Source: Lachnospiraceae bacterium UBA7027 (GTDB lineage Bacteria > Bacillota > Clostridia > Lachnospirales > Lachnospiraceae). Taken from it: DNA of 17,540 nt. Where the stretch lies: NCBI GenBank assembly GCA_002494135.1, contig DLBG01000138.1, positions 995 through 18,534 on the forward strand. The letters run 5' to 3'. Both the position numbers and the translations under genes were made by a program. The notes beneath the pieces were generated by a model that did not search any database, was not told the DNA's origin, and saw only the letters and a program-made list of their open reading frames with translations. This document shows positions 7,895 through 13,931 of the stretch, piece by piece; the stretch's first letter is position 1, and the number at the start of each line of letters is the position of its first letter.

Positions 7895-7910
7895 GGGCGC
7901 TGGGGCGCCC
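7895..7910 (+). promoter_or_regulatory. GC-only hairpin near the predicted 5' end of the response regulator mRNA
   Basis: GGGCGC (7895-7900) pairs perfectly with GCGCCC (7905-7910) around a TGGG loop. It begins about 6 bases after the predicted transcription start and ends 5 bases before the ribosome binding site GAGGGGG (7916-7922). There is no T-run, so it is not a terminator. An mRNA-stabilising 5' hairpin or a DNA operator are the likely roles. Confidence 0.65.
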
Positions 7911-7928
7911 GCACAGAGGGGGAAAACT

Positions 7929-8630
7929 ATGTACAGGGTTGCAATTTGTGATGATGAGGCTACATCTTTACAGATTAATGAAGCACTGGCTTCTCAGATT
8001 CTTCAGGAAGAGGGAATCGAGTACGAGACGGTCTGTTTTACGGACATGGAGAGCATGATTGATACTTTGTCCGCGGAGGATGCGGAATATGATGTGCTTC
8101 TTTGTGACATTCTGGCCGTCGGCATGAACGGAATCGAGGCTGCAAAGGAACTTCGAAGGCTCGGAGAACGTCTTTCCATTATTTTCATTTCCTCGACGGC
8201 GGAATATGCGCTCGAAGGATATCAGGTGGATGCACTCCGGTATCTTCAGAAACCCATTCAGTATGAGAAACTTCGCGAGGCGCTGCTTACCGCGTATAAA
8301 ATGAAAAGCGTCAAGGGTGATACGCTTACCTTCCAGGTGGGTGACAAACTTTATAAAATCCCCTTCGGCGAGATTGAGTATCTGGAAAGTCAGGGTCGTG
8401 AGACCGTGGTCAGCACCATCAACGAGCAGATCAGCGTGCATATGAAATTCTCCGACATGGAACAGCTGCTTCCGGAGGATACGTTCATCCGCTGCCACCG
8501 CTCTTATATCGTGAACATGTATTACGTCAAGGATCTGGCAAGATACCGCTTCTTAATGAAGAGAGGGGTGGAAATCCCGGTAAGCCAGCTGCAGTACGTG
8601 GATGTAAAAAAGAAATTTGCGGAATTTTAA
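7929..8630 (+). CDS. LytTR-family response regulator transcription factor
   Basis: The 233-residue product is a receiver (about 1-120) joined to a LytTR DNA-binding domain (about 132-233), the AgrA/LytR class that binds short direct repeats. Receiver residues are D8/D9, phospho-acceptor D60, S88/S89 and K108; the stretch EYALEGYQVDALRYLQKPI is typical of this class. LytTR landmarks are IEYLESQGRETVV and TFIRCHRSYIVNM. The usual MP after the phospho-acceptor (DxxMPxMxG) is replaced: D60 is followed by ILAVGMNG. It has its own promoter and a strong ribosome binding site. It follows the hybrid kinase gene and precedes thiI by 9 bases with AAAGGAG on its stop. No LytTR-type direct repeat was recognised in its own upstream region, so the target genes are unknown. 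Confidence 0.94.
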   Translation: MYRVAICDDEATSLQINEALASQILQEEGIEYETVCFTDMESMIDTLSAEDAEYDVLLCDILAVGMNGIEAAKELRRLGERLSIIFISSTAEYALEGYQVDALRYLQKPIQYEKLREALLTAYKMKSVKGDTLTFQVGDKLYKIPFGEIEYLESQGRETVVSTINEQISVHMKFSDMEQLLPEDTFIRCHRSYIVNMYYVKDLARYRFLMKRGVEIPVSQLQYVDVKKKFAEF

Positions 8631-8639
8631 AGGAGTACT

Positions 8640-9821
8640 ATGTTTCAGGCTTTTTTGTTAAAGTACGGAGAGATTTTCCTGAAAGGGAAAAACAGATATG
8701 TATTTGAGGACGCACTTGTTGAGCAGGTGCGTCTTGCCATGAGTAAGGTGGACGGCAGTTTTGACGTACACAAGAATCTCGGGCGTGTGTATGTGGAAGC
8801 AAAAAGCGAATTCGACTACGACGAGGCGGTGGACGCACTCAGCAAAGTTTTCGGAATTTCAACCATCTGCCCCGTGCTGATTCTGCAGAACGATGATTTT
8901 GAATACTTAAAAGAAGAGGTTATCAAATATTTCGGGGAAACCTACAAAAATCGGGAAGGCCTTACTTTTAAGGTTTTCTGCAAACGTGCGAGAAAGAACT
9001 ATCCGTTAAACTCCATGGAAATGAACATGGAATTCGGCGAGGTGCTGTTAAAAGCCTATCCCGAAATCAAGGTGGATGTTCACAAGCCGCAGGTGGAACT
9101 GCATGTGGAAATCCGGGAGAGAATCTATATCTATTCGATTCTGATTCCGGGACCCGGCGGAATGCCGGTCGGAACCGCCGGAAAAGCAATGCTGCTTTTA
9201 TCGGGAGGTCTGGATTCCCCCGTGGCTGCCTACATGATGGCAAAGCGCGGGGTGAAAATCGAAGCCGTATACTTTCATGCCCCGCCTTATACTTCGGAGC
9301 GTGCGAAGCAGAAAGTTGTGGACCTTGCAACCATCGTGTCACGCTACTGCGGACCCGTGAAACTGCATGTTGTTAATTTTACGGATATTCAGATGAGTAT
9401 CTACGAGAAGTGTCCGCATGACGAACTGACCGTTATCATGCGCCGGTATATGATGCGTATCGCGCAGTCGATTGCCGAAGAAGATGAATGTCTGGGACTA
9501 ATCACCGGCGAGAGCGTCGGACAGGTCGCAAGCCAGACCATGTATGCAATGGCATGCACCGACGATGTCTGCCATATGCCGGTATACCGGCCGTTAGTTG
9601 CATTTGACAAAGTGGAAATCATTGATATTGCGGAGAAAATCGAAACGTACGAAACATCAATCCTGCCTTTCGAGGATTGCTGCACAATTTATGTGGCAAA
9701 GCATCCCGTGACAAAACCCAAGGTTTCCGTCATTGCCCACCACGAGGAGCGCCTCGGCGAAGAAATTGATGCCATGGTTGAAAAGGCTCTTGCGGAACGT
9801 GAAATTATGATCTGCGGATAG
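8640..9821 (+). CDS. thiI: tRNA 4-thiouridine synthetase ThiI (no rhodanese domain)
   Basis: ThiI adenylates U8 of tRNA and inserts sulfur to make 4-thiouridine; in some bacteria it also supports thiazole synthesis. The 393-residue product has an N-terminal ferredoxin-like region, a THUMP domain (about 60-165), and a PP-loop ATPase domain with SGGLDSP at 188-194. The C-terminal signature FEDCCTIYVAKHPVTKP includes C347 and C348. It stops there and lacks the C-terminal rhodanese domain of the roughly 480-residue E. coli protein, as usual in Firmicutes. Sulfur must then come directly from a cysteine desulfurase, consistent with the gene at 4516-5685. The start has AAAGGAG 4 bases upstream. A terminator hairpin follows at 9911-9938. 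Confidence 0.97.
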   Translation: MFQAFLLKYGEIFLKGKNRYVFEDALVEQVRLAMSKVDGSFDVHKNLGRVYVEAKSEFDYDEAVDALSKVFGISTICPVLILQNDDFEYLKEEVIKYFGETYKNREGLTFKVFCKRARKNYPLNSMEMNMEFGEVLLKAYPEIKVDVHKPQVELHVEIRERIYIYSILIPGPGGMPVGTAGKAMLLLSGGLDSPVAAYMMAKRGVKIEAVYFHAPPYTSERAKQKVVDLATIVSRYCGPVKLHVVNFTDIQMSIYEKCPHDELTVIMRRYMMRIAQSIAEEDECLGLITGESVGQVASQTMYAMACTDDVCHMPVYRPLVAFDKVEIIDIAEKIETYETSILPFEDCCTIYVAKHPVTKPKVSVIAHHEERLGEEIDAMVEKALAEREIMICG

Positions 9822-9877
9822 TAAGAAGGCGATTGGCCGGCTTTAAAATAAAGACTTTCGGAAAAAGCAAAAAAGGT

Positions 9878-9905
9878 AAAAAAAGTAAAAGAAAAAAAGT
9901 AAAAG
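9878..9905 (+). repeat. Two perfect 14-bp A-rich tandem repeats between thiI and the HPr-like gene
   Basis: AAAAAAAGTAAAAG occurs twice in tandem (9878-9891, 9892-9905), inside a longer A/G-rich run from about 9860. On the minus strand this run is the T-rich tail of the adjacent terminator for the HPr-like gene. Confidence 0.8.
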
Positions 9906-9910
9906 AAAAA

Positions 9911-9938
9911 GGCTGCCGTGAGAATTCACATGCAGGCC
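9911..9938. terminator. Bidirectional rho-independent terminator between thiI and the HPr-like gene
   Basis: GGCTGC (9911-9916) pairs with GCAGGCC (9932-9938) with one bulged G. An inner GTGA/TCAC stem (9918-9921 with 9926-9929) closes a GAAT loop. On the plus strand it is followed by TTTCTTTTATTT; on the minus strand by a long T-rich stretch complementary to the A-run at 9862-9910. It serves both convergent genes. Confidence 0.8.
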
Positions 9939-9963
9939 TTTCTTTTATTTGCATGATGTAAGG

Positions 9964-10197
9964 TTACTGAATGATGTACTGCTCAAGAACCTTCATTACA
10001 TCGTCTGCGTCGTCTTCAGCATGGATGTTTAAGTCGATAGGTTTGGATAAATCTAAGCTGAAGATACCCATAATGGATTTCGCATCGATAACGTATCTTC
10101 CGGATACAAGATCGAAATCATAATCGAATTTAGTGATGTCATTTACGAATGATTTAACCTTATCGATAGAGTTTAAAGAAATCTTAACTGTCCTCAT
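9964..10197 (-). CDS. HPr-like protein lacking the active-site histidine
   Basis: The 77-residue product has the HPr fold signature. AKSIMGIFSLDLSK aligns directly with the Ser46 region of B. subtilis HPr (KSIMGVMSLGIAK), putting S41 in the place of regulatory Ser46. The region that should read GIHARPA around His15 is instead LNSIDKVKSF, with no histidine. It therefore cannot be a PTS phosphocarrier in the usual way. Crh, a regulatory HPr paralogue with Gln at position 15, is a precedent. The start is the ATG at 10197: AGGAGG (plus-strand 10205-10210) lies 7 bases upstream, whereas the in-frame ATG at 10242 has no ribosome binding site and falls inside the probable promoter. A role in carbon-source regulation is inferred only from the fold. 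Confidence 0.85.
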   Translation of the reverse strand: MRTVKISLNSIDKVKSFVNDITKFDYDFDLVSGRYVIDAKSIMGIFSLDLSKPIDLNIHAEDDADDVMKVLEQYIIQ

Positions 10198-10240
10198 TTT
10201 ATTTCCTCCTCTCTTGATATAATCCCGTGTTTCGCTTATC

Positions 10241-10269
10241 ATACTAAAGGACTGTCAAACAAAAGTCAA
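10241..10269 (-). promoter_or_regulatory. Probable promoter of the HPr-like gene
   Basis: On the minus strand, TTGACT (plus 10264-10269, 5 of 6) and TAGTAT (plus 10241-10246, 4 of 6) are 17 bases apart. The expected transcription start is near 10234, giving a leader of about 37 bases. A second TTGAC lies 11 bases downstream of the first, making a direct repeat over this promoter. Confidence 0.5.
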
Positions 10270-10303
10270 TCCTTAAAAACATACAAAAAAAGGGACAGAA
10301 TCC

Positions 10304-11803
10304 ATGAAAACAATAGCATTCCACAACCTCGGCTGTAAGGTGAACTCATATGAGTTAGATGTAATGCAACAAAATACACAAAAGAACGGCTGGAAAGTTG
10401 TGAATTTCGACCAAAAATCGGACGTTTACGTCATAAACACCTGTTCCGTTACAAATATTGCGGACCGGAAAAGCCGCCAGATGATACACCGTGCAAAGAG
10501 CTTAAACCCGGATGCCGTCGTGGTTGCGGCGGGCTGTTACGTGCAGGCGGATGCGTTTGCACTTTCGCAGGATGAAAGCGTGGATCTGCTCGTCGGCAAT
10601 AACTGCAAGGCAAGACTTTCGGAGATACTGGACGAATACATTACGGCGAAAAGAAACGGGACCCTTCCCCGGTATGCCGCTAAAATATTGGAAGAGCAGG
10701 AAGGCGCTGCGGAGGCGGAACCGGACGGAAAGACGGCCGGAGCACTTGATAAGGACAAACTCCCTTCTGGCGGGAATATCAGCGGAACAAGGACGGAGAT
10801 TGAGAATTACTTAACCAAAACCCTTGGAAACACGACCATTGTGGATTTAAAGAAGGTCCCTTTTGAGGATGCGAATATCACGCACACGGACAGCCATACC
10901 CGCGGATACATTAAAATTCAGGACGGCTGCAACCGGTACTGCAGTTACTGCATCATACCCTATACAAGAGGTGTGGTACGTTCCAAACCGGTCGATGATG
11001 TTCTGAAAGAGGCGGAGGCCATGGTTTCCTGCGGCGTGCGTGAAATCGTGTTAACCGGTATTCACGTAAGTTCCTACGGTGTGGATTTTCGCGTCGGGAC
11101 ACCGGCAGAGCATATTCTGAATCTGTTAACCGGACTCGACCGGATTCCGAATCTGAAGCGGATTCGTTTAAGCTCTTTCGAGCCGAGACTCATTACCGAA
11201 GAGTTTGCGGAAGGCCTTAAGCAGATTGAGAAACTCTGTCCGCATTTTCACTTATCGCTGCAGAGCGGCTGCGACGAGACACTGGAAAGGATGAACCGGA
11301 AATACACTTCGGCAGAGTATGCCGAGAAGGTTGCGATTTTAAGAAAAGCATTCCCGGATGCCGCCATTACCACGGATGTCATTGTGGGCTTCCCGCGTGA
11401 GACGGAAAAAGAGTTTGCAACCACAAGACAGTTCTGTGAACAGATCGGATTCTACGAAATGCATGTCTTTAAGTATTCGCGTCGCCGCGGCACACCGGCG
11501 GATGCGGATCCGGAGCAGGTTCCGGAGCAGGTAAAAAGCGTCCGCTCCGATATTTTACTCGAACTTACCGCAAAACAATCCCTGGCTTTTCGTAAGAAAT
11601 GGCTGAACCGTCCGGTGGAAGTTTTGTTTGAAGAGACCAAGGAAATCGACGGGCGTACCTATTGGCTCGGCCATACAAAGGAATATGTTCTCATAGCCGT
11701 ACATTCGGACGAGAACCTTGAAAACAGGCTTCTTACCGTTACGCCGGAAAGCCTGTTGCGTAACGACGTCCTTCTTGCCTCCGGCGTGGAATCCTCGTTA
11801 TAG
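10304..11803 (+). CDS. mtaB: tRNA N6-threonylcarbamoyladenosine methylthiotransferase MtaB
   Basis: MtaB is a radical-SAM enzyme with two [4Fe-4S] clusters that converts t6A37 of tRNA to ms2t6A37. The N-terminal UPF0004 domain begins with IAFHNLGCKVNSYELD and has its cluster cysteines at C11, C47 (NTCSVTN) and C78 (AAGCYVQ). The radical-SAM cysteines are C209, C213 and C216 in DGCNRYCSYCIIPYTRG. A C-terminal TRAM RNA-binding domain lies at about 425-490. At 499 residues it is longer than the roughly 430-450 usual for the family. The extra length is a hydrophilic stretch at about residues 128-180, between the two cluster domains. The ATG at 10304 has only a modest AGGGA upstream, and I see no convincing promoter. 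It is divergent from the HPr-like gene. Confidence 0.94.
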   Translation: MKTIAFHNLGCKVNSYELDVMQQNTQKNGWKVVNFDQKSDVYVINTCSVTNIADRKSRQMIHRAKSLNPDAVVVAAGCYVQADAFALSQDESVDLLVGNNCKARLSEILDEYITAKRNGTLPRYAAKILEEQEGAAEAEPDGKTAGALDKDKLPSGGNISGTRTEIENYLTKTLGNTTIVDLKKVPFEDANITHTDSHTRGYIKIQDGCNRYCSYCIIPYTRGVVRSKPVDDVLKEAEAMVSCGVREIVLTGIHVSSYGVDFRVGTPAEHILNLLTGLDRIPNLKRIRLSSFEPRLITEEFAEGLKQIEKLCPHFHLSLQSGCDETLERMNRKYTSAEYAEKVAILRKAFPDAAITTDVIVGFPRETEKEFATTRQFCEQIGFYEMHVFKYSRRRGTPADADPEQVPEQVKSVRSDILLELTAKQSLAFRKKWLNRPVEVLFEETKEIDGRTYWLGHTKEYVLIAVHSDENLENRLLTVTPESLLRNDVLLASGVESSL

Positions 11804-11826
11804 GGAAGCCTTCAAAGAGCCGTTTT

Positions 11827-11857
11827 CCTTGTAAAATCAAGGCAGACATGCTATAAT
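11827..11857 (+). promoter_or_regulatory. Promoter of the 203-residue protein gene
   Basis: TTGTAA (11829-11834, 4 of 6) and a perfect TATAAT (11852-11857) are 17 bases apart. TGC directly before the TATAAT makes an extended -10. The inverted repeat CCTTG-TAAAAT-CAAGG (11827-11842) overlaps the -35 and could be an operator. The expected transcription start is near 11864. Confidence 0.75.
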
Positions 11858-11868
11858 ACTTACGTAAA

Positions 11869-11891
11869 TATGCCCGTATCAACAGGGCATA
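11869..11891 (+). promoter_or_regulatory. Hairpin near the predicted 5' end of the 203-residue protein mRNA
   Basis: TATGCCC (11869-11875) pairs perfectly with GGGCATA (11885-11891) around a 9-base loop. It starts about 5 bases after the predicted transcription start and ends about 20 bases before the ribosome binding site AAAAGGGGGA (11911-11920). There is no T-run, so it is not a terminator. Confidence 0.6.
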
Positions 11892-11926
11892 AGGGGTTAA
11901 AATTTCGAATAAAAGGGGGATATAAC

Positions 11927-12538
11927 ATGGGTTTACTTGATTCACTCGGCAGATCTTTGGAGAGAAAAGCGGTAAATACGGTTGCCAATCAGGCAGTGAA
12001 TGCCGCAAGCAATGCGATTCAGAATGCGGGAAACGAGCATAAAACGTTTTCTTTCAATGCACTTCCGAATAACCTGTCGGAACTGCAGGCACTTCCGGAA
12101 GCTTCCTTATCGACTCCGTTTGCAACGGCTGCTCTTACGATTCTTGCACTTGCAAGATATGAGCTAAGCCAAGAAGACTGCTACGCAATGCTTGATTACT
12201 TAAGAGGACCGGATCCTTTAAATCCTATGAAAAAACAATTTTTAAAGGATCGTCTGAACGGAAAGCAGTATGTTGTGAATTCTTATTTCGCGGGAACGAG
12301 CGTACAGAACAATTACACGCCTTCCGTACCTTACACGCTTACCGTTTCTTCCAATCCCTACAGCTATCCGCAGGGCGAGGGAGTATATGCCAGATTATTA
12401 ATGAAGTCTTCCGGTGCCGATTCCGAGCGCTGGATTGTACTTCGTCAGAAACCCAGCACCGGCCAGTGGTTTTTAAATGACTCCGACGGACTTTTGGGAG
12501 ATATCCGTCAGCCTGCGGCCGCAAATCCCTGGGCATAA
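11927..12538 (+). CDS. Conserved protein of unknown function (possibly DUF6935-like)
   Basis: I cannot assign a function. The 203-residue product starts with an amphipathic helix (MGLLDSLGRSLERKAVNTVA) and an Asn/Ala-rich stretch. A helical middle part follows (about 60-110). The C-terminal half has landmarks SYFAGTSVQNNYTPSVPYTL, NPYSYPQGEGVYARLL, IVLRQKPSTGQWFLND and the closing DIRQPAAANPWA. This C-terminal pattern resembles a widespread Clostridia family that I recall as DUF6935, but I cannot verify the name. There is no signal peptide or membrane helix, so it is probably cytosolic. The start at 11927 is chosen because AAAAGGGGGA lies 6 bases upstream; the upstream in-frame ATG at 11870 lies in the leader hairpin. 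The glycosyltransferase gene follows after 28 bases, suggesting an operon. Confidence 0.85.
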   Translation: MGLLDSLGRSLERKAVNTVANQAVNAASNAIQNAGNEHKTFSFNALPNNLSELQALPEASLSTPFATAALTILALARYELSQEDCYAMLDYLRGPDPLNPMKKQFLKDRLNGKQYVVNSYFAGTSVQNNYTPSVPYTLTVSSNPYSYPQGEGVYARLLMKSSGADSERWIVLRQKPSTGQWFLNDSDGLLGDIRQPAAANPWA

Positions 12539-12566
12539 AAAATATCTAACGGAGTGATGACTCTCT

Positions 12567-13820
12567 ATGCGTATTATTTTCTTCAAATGGGGAAACTATG
12601 ATGAAGATGTAATATTGGATACTTTAAAAAAGCAGGGGCATTTTGTCTCTGCTTTTGATGCTACCAACAAAAAAGAGCCCGGGAAACCGGGACAGTTCGG
12701 GGGCAACGGGGAAGAATACGAAATTGAATCCATGGGAGGTCTGGAAGCGGACGATATCGTAAACGACCTGGTTCGTGAGGCTTCCAAATTCCATGCGGAA
12801 GTATTTTTCTCGATGGATTATTTCCAGTATATTTCCCTGGCAGCCAAAAGAGCGGGTATTCTGTATTACTGCTGGATTTTCCATATTCCGCAGTGGAATC
12901 TGTATTCCAATCAGGCCCAGTTTCCGAACAACCGTTTCTTTACTTACGACCATGTACATCTTCGCGACATGATGCGCAACAACATAAAGAATGCGACATA
13001 TCTTTCGCTTGCGGCGGATAAAAAACTCTTTTCGGGTGCCAGCAACGGTATTGCGGGAAGCATGTTAACCAAGTATGTTTCGGAAGTTTCCTTTATGGGA
13101 AATCTTTATGAATCCGGCAACAATCTGTTCAACCGGATTTCCCCCGAGGCAAAGAGCAATCCGGTTTACAAGCAGCTTGTGAAGGCCATTCGAAGGAAAA
13201 TGTTTAATTACGGCCGCGGCGTTCTGGAGGCTGATATTACACCCGAGATGGTGGAATTTCTGATGAAGGAAGCGGATCCCGAGAAGTGGAATTACTATTT
13301 TGCCAGCCAGGAAGACATTGTCATACAGTCCATTATCGCCAGAAAGGTGACGGTGGAAGAGCGTAAAGCGGTGGTTGTGGAACTGGCAAAGAATTTTGAT
13401 TTTAAGCTTTATTCGAGTTCAACCACAAAGAAACATCCCGAGATTCAGAACATGGGGGCCGTTGATTTCCGTAAAATCGCCCCGCTTGTTTTCCATCAGA
13501 GCAGGGTCAATATTTACGTTACTCCCCGCGCCATTACGACCGGTATTCCGCTTCGTGTGCTGGAGATTATGTCCTGCCAGGGCTTCGTTTTAACCAACTA
13601 TCAGGAAGATCTTGCAAACGAATTTGTGGAAGGCAGAGAGGTTGTAATGTATCGATCGCTGGAGGATTTGCTGGAAAAGACCAGATATTACCTCGACCAT
13701 GAGGACGAGCGTCTTGCCATCGCCATGGCGGGTTATGAGAAGGTTATGCGCGAATATAATTTTGCGGCGAAACTGTCAACCATATTCACGAAGGACTCCT
13801 GCGGAGGATTTCTGCTCTGA
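12567..13820 (+). CDS. Glycosyltransferase, DUF3880/CgeB-like (GT-B fold)
   Basis: The 417-residue product has an N-terminal half resembling DUF3880: MRIIFFKWGNYDEDVI, then EVFFSMDYFQYISLAAKRAG and YYCWIFHIPQWNLYSNQ at about 78-115. The C-terminal half resembles glycosyl-transferase family 1_2: SRVNIYVTPRAI, IPLRVLEIMSCQGFVLTNYQ (327-346) and MYRSLEDLLEKTRYYL (361-376). This is the GT-B donor-binding layout, with the acidic residue E333 in the motif LRVLEIMSCQGF. The sugar donor and acceptor are unknown; members are often tied to spore-coat, capsule or surface-glycan synthesis. It is probably cytosolic. GGAG at 12551-12554 lies 12 bases before the ATG, a slightly long spacing. It follows the unknown 203-residue protein and ends in a strong terminator. 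Confidence 0.87.
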   Translation: MRIIFFKWGNYDEDVILDTLKKQGHFVSAFDATNKKEPGKPGQFGGNGEEYEIESMGGLEADDIVNDLVREASKFHAEVFFSMDYFQYISLAAKRAGILYYCWIFHIPQWNLYSNQAQFPNNRFFTYDHVHLRDMMRNNIKNATYLSLAADKKLFSGASNGIAGSMLTKYVSEVSFMGNLYESGNNLFNRISPEAKSNPVYKQLVKAIRRKMFNYGRGVLEADITPEMVEFLMKEADPEKWNYYFASQEDIVIQSIIARKVTVEERKAVVVELAKNFDFKLYSSSTTKKHPEIQNMGAVDFRKIAPLVFHQSRVNIYVTPRAITTGIPLRVLEIMSCQGFVLTNYQEDLANEFVEGREVVMYRSLEDLLEKTRYYLDHEDERLAIAMAGYEKVMREYNFAAKLSTIFTKDSCGGFLL

Positions 13821-13879
13821 GAGGTTCTTTTGCGAAAGCAAACAAATAAAGATGAATCGGAATCACGAAATTCAGATAC

Positions 13880-13908
13880 AAAAAAAGCCCGACATTCGGG
13901 CTTTTTTT
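13880..13908. terminator. Strong bidirectional rho-independent terminator
   Basis: Seven A, then GCCCGA (13887-13892), a CAT loop and TCGGGC (13896-13901), then seven T (13902-13908). The hairpin is symmetric, so it ends the plus-strand glycosyltransferase transcript and the minus-strand lipoprotein transcript alike. Confidence 0.93.
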
Positions 13909-13931
13909 GATTTCCTTAACCGGATTTTAAA

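Noticed and set aside
9822..9963. Possible small gene between thiI and the HPr-like gene
   Set aside because: The stretch is A-rich repeat and terminator hairpin; no start with a ribosome binding site opens a plausible frame.
10198..10242. Earlier in-frame ATG for the HPr-like protein
   Set aside because: It would place the AGGAGG inside the coding region and the start within the probable promoter, and the extra 15 residues do not belong to the HPr fold.
11870..11926. Earlier in-frame ATG for the 203-residue protein
   Set aside because: It lies in the leader hairpin only about 6 bases after the predicted transcription start and has no ribosome binding site; the ATG at 11927 has a strong one.
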